Program-made: the position numbers and the translations under genes
NCBI GenBank assembly: GCA_964526045.1
Contig: CAZGIF010000003.1
Location: 62,001-126,000, forward strand
Length of the DNA: 64,000 bases
From: CAZGIF01 sp964526045
Lineage (GTDB): Bacteria; Patescibacteriota; Gracilibacteria; Absconditabacterales; Absconditicoccaceae
Direction of reading: 5' to 3'
Notes under the pieces: generated by a model
Database searches by the model: none
Told to the model about the DNA's origin: nothing
Seen by the model: the letters and a program-made list of their open reading frames with translations, nothing else
Part shown: one piece after another, positions 45,692-57,900 of the stretch
How positions within the stretch are numbered: position 1 is the stretch's first letter
Layout of the letters: each line of letters opens with the position of its first letter

Positions 45692-47491
45692 ATGATTATT
45701 GAGAACTGAGTGGGCTGTGTTGTGTTTTGAACGCACATTGAAATTGTGCAACACATGCTAGATTATGATTATCTCTGTGGTAAAGAACCTTCAGTCAAGG
45801 CAATTTTGTCTTTTTGACCCAAAAGAAGTTTTAAGGTTTTTTATGGTGATACAGAGTATCTTCTGCATACCATACAAACTCGAGATGAACTTAAACAACT
45901 AAATAATGCTACTGTTTTGATAAATCTTGCAAGTTCTCGTTCAGCTCCTGATGTCACGATGCAAGCCATGAAGTCGTGATTTGTTAGTCATGTGATCATC
46001 ATAGCAGAGTGAATTCCAGAAAGACAGACAAGACAGATTCGAGCAGAACAGCAACGCATTCAGGAACAAGAAAATAGGTTTGTTGCAATACTATGACCTG
46101 CAACTGTGTGATGAATTTTTGCATGACGTCTTCGCATCTGACATACGTGAGGTTCTCTGGATAATATAATCGCATCAAAACTCTATCGTCAATGATCGGT
46201 ATGATTTGTTTCCAAGTCTGGTTGAATGACCAACGAAATGTGTCGTGTTATTGCAAAACACACCGATGGAGTTCATACTGCAATTGCTATCGGTTGAGAC
46301 AGATTTCCTCTAATGACGTTTGAGGAAGTTGTTTTGTCATATGAACACAACAAAGATATCAAAATGATAGTACTACTTGGTGAAGTTTGAAATGATAGTG
46401 AGTGTCGTGTTGCTGATATGCTGATACGTTGAGACATTACAAAACCGCTTGTCGCTCGAGTTACATGAACATCTGCTCAATATCTGACATCTGATATTCA
46501 GTTTGGTCATGCGTGAGCAAAAGCAAATAGCGAAACCGAGACTGCATCCTACAAAAATGAGTATCTAGTAGCTGCATGAGCACATGTTCCCGATAGTTTT
46601 GCAACATTGGGGTTGCTTATTGGTGATGTGTTTTTGCAAGAAGTTGCTTCGCAACACAAACATACTTCACACGCAATCTCTCAGACGATTTTGGACAAAA
46701 AAAACATCATAGAACATCGTCGTCCAACTCGCTTTAGTAGTAGTATCAGTGATGAAAGGTGAGAAGAATTGCTATACAATGGGCATCCTATCAAAGATAT
46801 TGTCAAAAAAAACTCTTTGGCAAATGTGATCTGACAATTATGGCTCAAAAAAACTTTGCCTGACTATGCATTACGTTTTGTAGACACGGTGTTGATATTG
46901 CTTGCTGATCATGGACCGGCTGTATCATGAGCGACAAATACTATCATCACTTCTAGAGCTGGTAAAGATGTTGTTAGTAGCTTGATCGCAGGACTGGCAA
47001 CAATATGACCACGTTTTGGTTGAGCAATCACCTGAGCATGAACGTGTTTTTTGGAGGCAGTACATACATCTGAGTCAGCGATAGATTTTGTGAAGTCAAT
47101 AAATGCACAGTGATGATACATCCCAGGAATCTGACACAAAGTAAAATCAATCTATAACCCAGATAGCAGATGTGAAATCTTGGCAGATATTCAAAAAACA
47201 TTTCCGATTAGTACGCATTATGATTTTGCAAAGGAAGTTGAATCTATCACAACAAGCAAAAAACCAAATCTCATACTAAATGTCGATTGAACCATTGCAG
47301 CCATGATGTTGGATATGTTTGTCTCACTTGATATGTCACACCAAGACATAAAAGATTTTGTAAAACATGACTGACTCAACGCCTTTTTTGTCTTATCAAG
47401 ATCAATCGGACTCATCGGACATCATCTCGACCAAAAAAGACTCAACGAGTGACTCTATAGAACAGAACGAGATGATATTTTGTATTTGTAA
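45692..47491 (+). CDS. aclA: ATP-citrate lyase, large subunit (AclA type)
   Basis: 599 residues; corresponds to the CoA-ligase plus citrate-synthase-like part of ACLY. FVAILGPATVGGIFAGRLRI and GFVSKSGGMTNEMCRVI are CoA-binding blocks. FGHAGAKA carries the phospho-His (H273). The C-terminal half is the citrate-synthase-like lyase: LILLADHGPAVSGATNT, AGLATIGPRFGGAITGAGTC, PGIGHKVK. All expected motifs are present, so a functional enzyme is likely. It ends at a terminator. Confidence 0.93.
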
Positions 47492-47515
47492 AAAAAAACT
47501 CCTGAGGAGTTTTTG
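47492..47515. terminator. Bidirectional intrinsic terminator
   Basis: AAAACTCC (47495-47502) pairs with GGAGTTTT (47506-47513), 3-base loop, A run left and T run right. It sits between aclA and the convergent helical-repeat protein. Confidence 0.8.
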
Positions 47516-50344
47516 TTATATCTTACTTGTTGCCATATCTCGATCGATAAGTCTTACAATAAATTTATATTTCTGTTGGTCTTTTATTGCTTCTGCTATG
47601 TCAACGAACTTTTCAGAATCATATTCTAAGGTATTTACTGTTTTTCAGGATGTTATTTGTTGTTTATAGTAATCATTATCAATACACTCAATTACAAAGT
47701 TTAGATAGTGTGTATGTCAGTGTTCTATTTTTTTATCTTCTAATGTTCAAATGATATTTTGACGTTGTGTTTCTAAGTCTTCATAAAAACTAATATCATT
47801 TTTTATGATTTGCATAGATCCTCACCAAGGCTCTCAGCAAAATCTAGAATACACACGAACTGATCAGTTTTTGTTTTTGTTGAACGAATATATAGGCGCA
47901 ACTGGTATTAAAGAGTCATGTGCTTCTTTCCACACATCAAATGCAGTTTCTTTTATTTCATTTACTAGATTAATTGAATTGTTATGCATCATAACCCATA
48001 GTTTCGATCAAGTTTTTTGTATCTTTTTAACAAGTTTTCAATCTCAGTTTTTTACTTTTGAAAGATCTTCTAACGTAAAATTACTAAATAGTCTAACATT
48101 AACATTAGTACTTACCAAAAGAGGAAAGTAATATAGTATTTCTTCATGTGGCATTCAATTAGATAATAAGTACGAAATTTGGTCTTTTGTTGGTTTCATA
48201 GAACTTGCAAGATTTGGCATAACCTTTCGGAATTTTGGTATATTTTGTAAAATACTCCATATTATATAATCTTGATCTCATTGTCGTATCAAAGATAATA
48301 GAACGTTTTCAGTGTCTCCTGCATGATTGTCATTTCGTGGTGATATTATAGATACTAACATCTTTCATGCACGTTCTTGGTGTCATTCTTTTATGAGGAA
48401 TTTAAGTATATTCTTTAAACCTAATCGCATATTGCTTGACATTATTCATTCATAATTCATCAATGGTTTTTCTATATTATCTAGAATCTGTTTTCCGTAT
48501 CATTTTTCAATTAGCTTGCAGAGACAATCTGACATTCGTTGAATGCAATTTATATCTACTAGTAACTTATTGTCTAATAATGAAGTCAGTATTGGTTTTT
48601 CATGTCATTTATTAAGTAGTTTAATTAAGATCTTTCTAATAATACTTATGTGTTCTATGTTTCGTAAGGATGGAGTTTCAATTATTTTTTGTAGAATTTC
48701 TTTCTCATATCAATAGTCAATCAAGTTTATTAATAGATAAGAAATATCCTCAAAATTATCAACTCACCAATGCTTTTTAGAGTTATTTATTTTACTCCAA
48801 ATATGTTCGTTATATGTTGTATTATCTAATGTAATGAGTTCAGCTAGTATAAGCTGTGTTTTGTAAATATTGTCTGAACTGTTCAAATGTTGATTTGAAA
48901 GTAATTTTTGTGCAATTATTTTATCGTGTCACTTTTTGATAAGTGCTACAAAAACAGTCTGAAGGTCATATAAACTCTCTTCCTCTCGAAGCGATGGAAC
49001 TTTTATTATATTTTGTAAGATTTCTTCACTATGTCATGCATTGATCAAAGTATTTATAATATTCGTACAAGTATTTGCATTGTTTTTATTTTCTAGAACT
49101 TTGTTGTTTACCAATTTTTCTAGGACAACACTACCATATCCCTTTTCAATCAAGGAATTTATAATAAACTGAATTGTATAAATATTTTCTAGTTTTCGTA
49201 CCGATTTTATGGTAACTAATTTTTGCCAAATGTTATCTTGATGTCAATATTCAATTAACTTCTTAACAACATCATCCATTAAATTAATATTATTAGAGTT
49301 TCGTATCATGTTATTGTTTTTTAACTTTTCTCGAACTTCATTACCATATCAATTTTCAATAAAAACTTCTAGTAATTTCGAAATATTTCAAATGTTTGTT
49401 CTATTCCGAAACGTTTTATTGGTAAAAAGCGTATTTAAGTACTCTTTATTAGTGATTTGTTTGGGCAAAATTGAAAGTAAGTTTTTGAATCACTTGATGC
49501 GTGCAGGCTCTCGTAATTCCTTGTTATTTAATAACTTTTGCCAAATTATTTCTTTATGTCATTTTTTAATAAGTTCTGAAAGAATATCAGAAACCAATCA
49601 AAAATTTTCCTGTTTTCGTAAATAATCAGTTGCTAGTAATTTTTCTAAAACTTGTTCTAAAACTTGTTCGTCATTACCTTTTCTTATAAGTATAATATAA
49701 ATACTTGAAACTCTACGAATTGCATCTGTATTTCGTAGAGTTTCAACTGTCAATAACTTGTCTAAGATTTTGTTACTATGATTTGTGTTAGCAAGATCAC
49801 TTATAGTGCTAATAATATATACGATATTTTCTGATTCCCATAAAGATGAGTTGCTATATATGTAGTCTATCAACATTTTTTTACTTCAATCTTTATCTCA
49901 ATGTAGATATATTTTGTACAAAATGTCATTTACATTATAGTGAGTGTTTGCTTGTTCTAGAAAATTATTTTCTAAAATAATATTGAAAATTTCTTTTAAA
50001 TTATATCCGTTTTCACTAAGTTTAATAAGTACTAATAAAACATTACTATTAGATATATTTTCTTTGTTATACGTAATATATTCGAAAACTTTTTCTGGAT
50101 AATGTTCTATTCATCGTTGTAACAAACTTCCATTGATTGTATAGATGTTTTTAGGAGTTACAATAGTCTCAAATGCTTGCTTTTTTTCTTCTATGAAGTT
50201 ATTAAGTATTTTGTCAAAATTTCCACTATTGATTTTTTTTGAATCAGGTGTAAATTCTTTTAATATATTTATATCTATCCCTTTAATAAAATTACTACTT
50301 TTGAAATCAGCTCCTTCAGAACAATGTTTTTGTTTAGCTATCAT
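47516..50344 (-). CDS. 942-residue protein made of helical (HEAT-like) repeats
   Basis: After an N-terminal domain of ~150 residues, roughly fifteen units of about 40-45 residues run to near residue 800, each like LI..GH...I..KLL....LR..ENI. Such solenoids usually bind other proteins. The last ~140 residues are a different domain that includes CGEPWGG-like text and ends RLIDRDMATSKI. It has no signal peptide or membrane segment. It converges with aclA over a shared terminator. No exact family recognised; bacterial HEAT/ARM-like or PBS-lyase-like repeats are the nearest description. Confidence 0.7.
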
Positions 50345-50707
50345 ATTTACAAATTTTTATAATAAAATATCTATATATATTCTTTATTTTTATTTATTTG
50401 ATGTATATTACTATCAAAATAGATTTAAATTATAGGTACATTATGTATATATATTAAAAAATGTCAAATTTTTATGTACATTTTCATGATAACGCTTGCT
50501 ACATCTTATATTTTCTCAATATGTGTAGTCTTATAAATAATATATGTGTCAATATGATTATATGTATTAGTTCTTTCTTCTTGTCTTAGATCACGTGATT
50601 AAACAAAGTCTAGGTTATCTTGTATGTAGGGATGAGAATTGTTGTCTCAATGCGTGTGTTTCTATATGATAATCACAGTATAATTTCATTCTCAATCAAT
50701 AATATTC
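50345..50707. other. AT-rich intergenic region
   Basis: About 360 bases between two divergent genes. Very AT-rich, with a TATAAT at 50679-50684 that may be the -10 of the downstream gene; its -35 is weak. I see no RNA gene, repeat or open frame here. Confidence 0.5.
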
Positions 50708-52189
50708 ATGCTATCACCAATCATATATACAAAAAATAAACTGACTCAAATTGTATCAGGTGTACAATTGTTTGTTGCGTTCTTTATTTTTATTTTTGTG
50801 AGTTTTGTTGCTGTTTTTTCAATTTCTATTGATGTACATGCTGCTGCCAATGCTGATATCTTTGAAGAATACAAAAAAGAATTGATGAAGAATGGTTGAT
50901 TTCCTCTCAATGCGAACAATGAAGTACAAAAAGTTATTGCATGATCTCCATATCAAAAGATATTTATGTATTTTGACCAAAAAGATTTTGAGGATTTGAT
51001 TGATATTGACGAAAGAAACAAGGTAGAAACCGTTCCAGTTGCATGATTTATTATACGCGAAAAAAAGTTTCACAACAAAGATACGCTTGCGTGACGTCTC
51101 AAAAATACATTACTGCCTTCTCAGGTGCAATTTTTTACATGAGATACTTCATTGAGATGATGATTGTCTTTGCATTGTGGTAAGGCTTCTTTCAAAATCG
51201 ACAATGACGCGCTAGATTTTACGTACAAATTGAAGTGATCGTGTTGAGCAAACTATTGAGTAGAGGAGCGTTTGTTTGGTTGACTTATCGAACATCTTTC
51301 TTCGCCTCTATTGCATCCATATCATGTGTTTTTTAAACAACAAAAATACGTAACAACCTACGTCAATGGTAAGTTATATGGCTTGTATCTCAATGTACCC
51401 GCATTTGATAGTGAATATCTCGAAGAAAACGGTGTTGCATATCCTAAAAAAAAGGACAACTGTCTTTTGAAGATATGACGTTTTGTCATACCTAGGCCAG
51501 AGACACCTGTTGTACCCATAAGTAGTAGATTAGAACTCAATGATCCAAATGCGACTGACGATGAGATCGAATTTGTCGTTGAAACCAAATACGGTAATGA
51601 TGACACTTGTCTTGAAACCAAAAAAGAATTGTTGCAAACTATCAATCAAAAAAGCCCAAAACGAGAAGATTTAGAAAAAATGATTCATCCAGAATCTATA
51701 CTTTTGTGGTGACTTATTTTATGGAATACAAACAATCATATCTCATTTACTCACAATTATTTGTTAGTTGAACACAAAGATAAATTTGCAGCTGGATTTT
51801 GGGATGTAGAGGATTTTCAATGATGCAAAAAACAAGACATCAATGAATATCGATCCAAAGATAACCGAACGACCAATGCATTATTTACCCGTGTTTTGCG
51901 TCGATATCAACAAAACGATCCTGAACGTATCAAATTTTTTGAAAATATGATAGACGAACGCATTTGTAACTTTGATCCGTATCATTATTTCAAAAATACT
52001 GATTTACAATATGTTTTGGCTGACAGGTATTTACGAAATGCTTGAAATATCACTCCAATCGATAGATTGGAGGATGGTGAGTTTGTGCAAGATTTTTTGC
52101 AAGCATATGAACAAAAACTCGACTTTACCAATTTCTTCAAAAAACATTATAATTTGTTTGATTCGTATTTTGGTGTGAAAGGGGAGTAG
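50708..52189 (+). CDS. CotH-like secreted or anchored protein
   Basis: 493 residues. LFVAFFIFIFVSFVAVFSIS is a membrane anchor or signal peptide near residue 20. The central part resembles the CotH family (atypical secreted kinases): TSLRGGLSLHCGKASFKID, GVEERLFGGLIEHLSS, TYVNGKLYGLYLNVPAFDSE, and WGLILWNTNNHISFTHNYLL followed by GFWDVEDF, the probable metal-binding Asp. The match is to layout and key words, not a strong sequence match. Substrate unknown. Many glycines are TGA. Confidence 0.6.
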
Positions 52190-52201
52190 TAGTGTATATT
52201 T

Positions 52202-52594
52202 CTATTCTTCAAGATATTTTTGTACAATGCTTTTAGTTGAGATATTTTCCAATAATTGTTGCGTGAATGTTTTTGCTCTACCAATAAGATCTCTGTCAAT
52301 AAGGTCTCTGTCAATAAGGTCTCTATGCAATAGCTCTTTTTCATTTATTTCAGGATCTTGTCTCATAATACCTAGAATCGTATCTTCAGCTGTTAAGTTT
52401 AGTCTTTCACATTTGAGTGCAAACGCTCATAGTATGAGAAGATTTTCTTTGATTTGTTCGTTAATAATTGATAATGTACTTTCATTTCATGGCGTGTTAC
52501 TACTAGTAAATAGTGCAAGATACAATCCATTGTTTTTATCAAAGTCTCTCATCGCTTTTTTTTCGTGTTTTTTTATTTCAAAATTTTCTTTCAT
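52202..52594 (-). CDS. Small hypothetical protein with internal DLIDR repeats
   Basis: 130 residues, charged and probably helical. Residues about 88-102 are three tandem DLIDR-like units, written as 15-base direct repeats in the DNA (52285-52330 region), with the last unit DLIGR. No signal peptide. It ends opposite the stop of the CotH-like gene with 12 bases between. No family recognised. Confidence 0.55.
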
Positions 52595-52902
52595 GATAAT
52601 TTTTTTCTAATTGTATAAAAAATAAGCCTTCCAAAAAAGCACACATCAAATGTATGCAGTCTTTGTATGCTAAATAGTAGGTTCGGGTAAGAATTGTACT
52701 TATATTGTCTATTGTTGGTATATATAATGGTAGTTCATCCTGACTGACTATAAGGCTTCAGTTGTTAAGTATCAACCGTAGCTACGTATACCATAAGTAT
52801 TCCATTTTCTTTTGCAACTGAAATTTTTTTTGTAAATATGTATGTGATTGTATATTATATATGTCAATTTTTGTTGTTTGCTTAATGCATTCCAATCATA
52901 GA
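52595..52902. other. Intergenic region, no gene recognised
   Basis: About 308 bases upstream of the small repeat-protein gene and downstream of ribH (both minus strand). AT-rich, without an evident RNA gene or repeat. Confidence 0.45.
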
Positions 52903-53358
52903 CTAAACAATGTTTTCAACACTAGCGAGAAGATTTAGTCCAGCGATAGCAAAATTGTTGTTTATTCTAGGTAGAACTTGCTCGTCGTTGTTACATGTGA
53001 GTACACCAAATATGATAGGAGTTGTGTATATGAGTGATAGATTTGTAATTCATCTTGCACATTCACCACAGACATAATCAAAATGAGGAGTCTCTCCTTT
53101 GATAACCACACCAAAACAAAATATCAAGTCAGCATAATCTTTTTTTAGTATTCTATTTGCCATTCACGGCAATTCAAATGCTCAAGGAACATGGTATTTT
53201 GTAATATTTTCAAATCAGTGCTGTTGCAAAAAAGTTGCTGTAACTTCCTCAAGTTGAGATGTGTAGTGTTTGTTAAATTCTGCAGTGATAAAACTGATGC
53301 GAGTTTTTTTGTCCAAAAGTGATACTCATTCATGGAGCTGTTGTTTGTATGTAGACAT
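52903..53358 (-). CDS. ribH: 6,7-dimethyl-8-ribityllumazine synthase
   Basis: 151 residues, the standard length. RISFITAEFNKHYTSQL, VPGAFELPGMANRIL, FGVVIKGETPHFDYVCGE, PIIFGVLTCNNDEQ are the lumazine synthase signature blocks, including the active-site His of PHFDYV. It condenses a pyrimidine and dihydroxybutanone phosphate in the penultimate step of riboflavin synthesis. No other rib gene is in the window, so either the rest lies elsewhere or the enzyme has another job. It sits 29 bases after the MurC-like gene on the same strand. Confidence 0.88.
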
Positions 53359-53387
53359 AACATAAATACGATGATAAAATAATGTAG

Positions 53388-54839
53388 TTAATCCGGCGAG
53401 ACCAGAATCTCTCTCATATCAGAATCAAGATCTCATGCACTAAAGATACAGATTATGTCTTTTGTATCAAGTGCGTCTACGTATAAGCTAAGTTGTTGTT
53501 TATTTGCAAGAAATCTTCATTGTATCGTATGTGCAAAAGCTTCTCAAATCTCATTTTCATTGGTTGGGGGCGTTGGTGATTTTGCAAAGATTTGTGTAAA
53601 TCACTCACTGTTTTTTGTTGTTTCTCGTGATTCTCTTGCACTATATATACAGTATATTTGTGTGTTTTTGTATTTGTACAACACGTCTGCAAACTCTTGT
53701 CGTCAGGCAAAGAGTCTTTTGACTTGATGTGGTTGAAAGACAATATGGAGTTGTTTGTCCGGATATTTTTGTCCAAGAGCTTCGATTCCAAAGGCAATTG
53801 CCGGTGCGTGATGTCAATAATCAGAAAATACCAAAGCTCATCAAGTGCTTGTTCCTAGGAGCTCGCATCTTCTCGAAAGCGTAGGGCTTGTTTGGATGGC
53901 TTGCGTGATTGCTAGTGTGCTTTCAGTATTGTAATACTTTTGTTGTACTCATGTACAGACTGTATGTACCAAGTTGCCATTGGTTTGTTGTATTGTTCCA
54001 AAAATATGAGCGTATGCAAAGTGGTGTGTGTTTTGTACGACAACTGGCAAAAGATCGGGTTCTGTATAGTTGTACTTTTGCATTTCTTCAAGCGCTTGAG
54101 GTCCAACATACGATTGATATCTTGTTTTGTTTATAAATGCAACAAATGACTCTGCATATTGTTTTTCACTCAAAAAATAATCTGTATGGTCTCTATGTAT
54201 ATTGGTAATACAAGACCAATCTGTGTCCAACAACAAAAAGTGATCTTTATATTCACATGCTTCGACGACAAAAAAGAATTTTTTGACAAGATCATAGTCA
54301 AGGTCTCATTTTCATGTAAGCATTTTGTCAAAAATCTGTTGCAGTTGAGGTTTGTTTTGTGTGCTAATAAGACAGTTTGTTTCTCACCAATCTGGAACAA
54401 TTGCTCAAACGATACACATACCAAAACGATCAGGAAAAAGAGTGCTGACACTGTGTCCGAGCATACTTGTTACTGTACTTTTGCCATTGGATCATGAGGT
54501 ACTGATCGTAATAAACCGTTTGCTGATTTCTGCCAAAAACTGATTATAAGAAAACTGTGTGTGGTATCGTTTTGGGTCGTGTTGTTTTGAAAGCGCATAT
54601 GATTGTTGCAATTCTGGTCATTGTTTGATAGATTCGATGTCCGAATAAATCACAATGTCTTTGAACAATACCTCACATTGTCCGTGTCAGATATATATTT
54701 TTATTCATAGTTTTTGTAGAGCAAGAGTATTATTGTTTACGACGTCATTTACTCAAATAACGGTATATCACAATACAAAAAACAAACGAGCTAATGCGCT
54801 CATTCCAAATCATCATATTCAAATCAATAGTATACGCAT
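53388..54839 (-). CDS. murC: UDP-N-acetylmuramate-L-alanine ligase-like protein (MurC)
   Basis: 483 residues. MRILLIGIGGFGMSALARLF is the N-terminal nucleotide-sugar domain. ATP loop TSGSNGKSTVTSML differs from the usual GTHGKTTT but keeps GKS/T. VVEACEYKDHFLL (ATP/Mg Glu), NIHRDHTDYF, and FSDYGHHAPAIAFGIEAL (the DDYGHHPtEi block that identifies MurC) follow. Its job is to attach L-alanine to UDP-MurNAc; Mpl, which attaches recycled tripeptide, is a close relative and cannot be excluded. Start from the Rossmann Gly motif. Confidence 0.8.
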
Positions 54840-54987
54840 GGGTTTTGTAGTAGAAATAGAAGTATTGTATATCACAACTCTAGTATAATGTAGCAATATG
54901 CGACTGTTCTGCAAATCATTTTCTTGCTTTTTGCTAATGAAGGACTACTATATGTGTATACTCTGTGTTTTATACTTTCTTTGTAAG

Positions 54988-57900
54988 ATGTCGGACAAAA
55001 ATAATCCATTTCAAGAAACTCTTCAATCTCAATCTGAACAATGACATTCAGAAAAAGAGCAGTCTGAACTCAAAAAAAACGAAGAAAAAGTAAAGAAGAA
55101 CCTTGTTTCTCGTTTGAGTGAGGAATTAAAGGAGTTTCATAAAGCATGATGAAAAAATGTTGAAGATAAAGATGCTTTTTTTGAAGAGTATTTTCATCAT
55201 CTTACAGCGAAGTATGGTGAAAATATCATAAAGAAATTAGATCCAAAACGACTAAAAACTCGTACTTTCTCTTTACTCAAACATAAATGACTTTCTTTGT
55301 GAACGCTTTCGAAAGGATCACTTCATAAAGAATTATCTTTGTTACATAAGTCTCAAAAAGATGCCATGACAGAGCAGTTGTCTGCATTGCAGCGTGAGGT
55401 GACGCAATGATCCTTTAAACACATTTTTGAACAGACAGGTTTGTCGTTTTCTGTGTTTTTGAAAGAGCAATGAATAGAGCTTTTGGATGGTAAGTTTATT
55501 TTGAGACCACAAAGAACAAAAGTAAAATCATTAGCAGATATTGAAAAAGCACGACGTGCATATATATGAACAAAAGTTACGCAAGAAAGCCTTGGTATGA
55601 CGTGAGCAGATGGTGCGATGAAGCAAATTTTCTCTGTTTGATATGATCATTTGCATACATTGCTTGTTACAAGTGCTGTACGTCAATATGAAGATACACT
55701 TCAGCAACATGGAAACAGAAAACAATTAGAAGCATTTCGTCAAAAGTTCACTGACTATACCGAGTGACATACGCCAACAATCTTTTCTGATTACCAAACA
55801 ATACCATCATTTCAATCTGCACTGCAAGCGTTTTTTGCACAGCAAAATATTGATGATGCTCTTGTCAAACAACTAGAAAAAACCACAGTAACGTACAAGA
55901 ATATGTACAAAGCAGGAGTTGATGTTGGTATTTACAAAAAAAACCAATCTATGTGAGATACGATCCCTTTATCGGAAGTTGCTCAAGATTTTTTTACTGA
56001 CTTTGAATTGTTGAGTTCAAGACAAATTATTAAAGATTTTGTCGAACAAAAAGAATTTGCCAGAGAAGTTGCATGAGATCTAAGAGATGCGTTCGACGCT
56101 CCCAAAACACTTAATCAGTTTTTACAAAAATGAAAAGAACTTGAATCGTATTATTCCTCATTAGATTCTCAAAAAAATGGAACTGCTACAGAAGTCTCTT
56201 TGCAAGATTATAAAGATTATAAAAGCATTCAAAAAGAGATATGAGCATTGTATCTCAAAAAGGACGAAGAAAAAGATCATATTGAAAAACAAAATATACA
56301 ACAAGAAATACTTACAAAAGAAAAAAAACAAACCGAGATTCGTACTCGTATCTCTAGCAAAAATCAAGATAAACAAGCATGGGCAACATATGCAGAGGAT
56401 CTTGCTGACTTATTATGAGATCCATCACTAGCTCCTCTTCTCAAAAACTTGCAAAAACATGCGTTTGACCCATCAAAACTGACTACAAAAGAACAATGAA
56501 AACTTTCTACATATATGATGCAAGAACAACTAAAGAAAATTGAAGATATGTGAGATTTTGGAAAACATCTAGGTTTTGATATGAAATCATACAAAACGTT
56601 CTTAGAATGAATTTATGATTTAGATGTTCCTTGAGTAGAAATTGAATTGTGATCTAGTGGCAAAAAACTTGACTTTGTTTTTGCTTCCAAAAAAGGAGCT
56701 GATGGTGATACTTGATTACAAAAGGGTTTTTTGTGAAAAGCAATTACGCAACAAGATGTGACGGTCAAACAAATAGCAGAAGCTGATACAATGCCTTATA
56801 CTGTTTCTTTGGATATGGCAAAAAGTTGACAAGAATCTGAAGATTTTTTGGAGAATGTTTTTAAATTAGCATGAACAACTTCTCCATTTTGGAACTTTGC
56901 TGGACGCGATACTCAGAGTAAAAGAAACTGAGTTCGTGTTGCAGATTGATACAAAGTTTCGATTACTCATCCGGATACATGAGAAACTGTTTCTTGATAT
57001 CTCTCTCGTTATTGAAATGTCGTTGATGAAAAAAACAATGGTCAGGAAGTCTTTTTGTATGATACTTCTCCATCTCTTCCTTCCAAAACAAGAACATTAT
57101 TATCTTGGAAAGATGGATCCCCAGTTGTTTTTTGATCCGCAGAAGAAGAAAAAAAATACACAATTACAGTTGATGAATCTGAAAAAATATTGCATCTCAA
57201 CAAAGACAACCTTACAGCATTTGTTTCAACCCATCTTATTGCAAAAAATCTACCTGACGATGATAACTTTGATTATGTCAATCACGAAAAAGAAATGCAA
57301 GATAGCATCAATGATTTTATGTCAGAGTGATCTATATGAGCTGGGTGATATGCAGATACCTTTAACAAAGATTTGGACAAAGAGACAGTATTTGTTGATC
57401 AAAATGCTCCTTCTGAAATGAAAGAAGATTTGCTTCAAGATGATGTACTGCAAGAGCGAGATGAGATCGCATGAAGCCCGTCTCCAGACAAACAACATAT
57501 ATGAGCGACTTTACAACCTTGAGTGTGCTTGTGGATAAAAACAGACTATCGTTCAGAGTTTCCACCTCTTGGTTCTTCAAAGTACCGATCATGTATGGAA
57601 GTGGTAGATGTTGATAAATCATCTTTACCACGAAATGTAACACGAAAAGCAAAACCATGACATGGTAGTATTGGAGATTTAGAAGGTAAAACCTACACAA
57701 GACCATTTAATGAATCTTTTTTGAGTAATGTCAAAAAAAAATCAAGTAAGGATGGTTTGTTAAGAATGCCCCCTTCAGGAAATCTATCTTTTGATCAATA
57801 CCTCAAATCAATACAATCTCAAGGTACTATCAAACCTGACTTATTTCATGATCTTATGGATGTTAATTTTGATGGAAAAAACTTTATCAAAGATAAAAAG

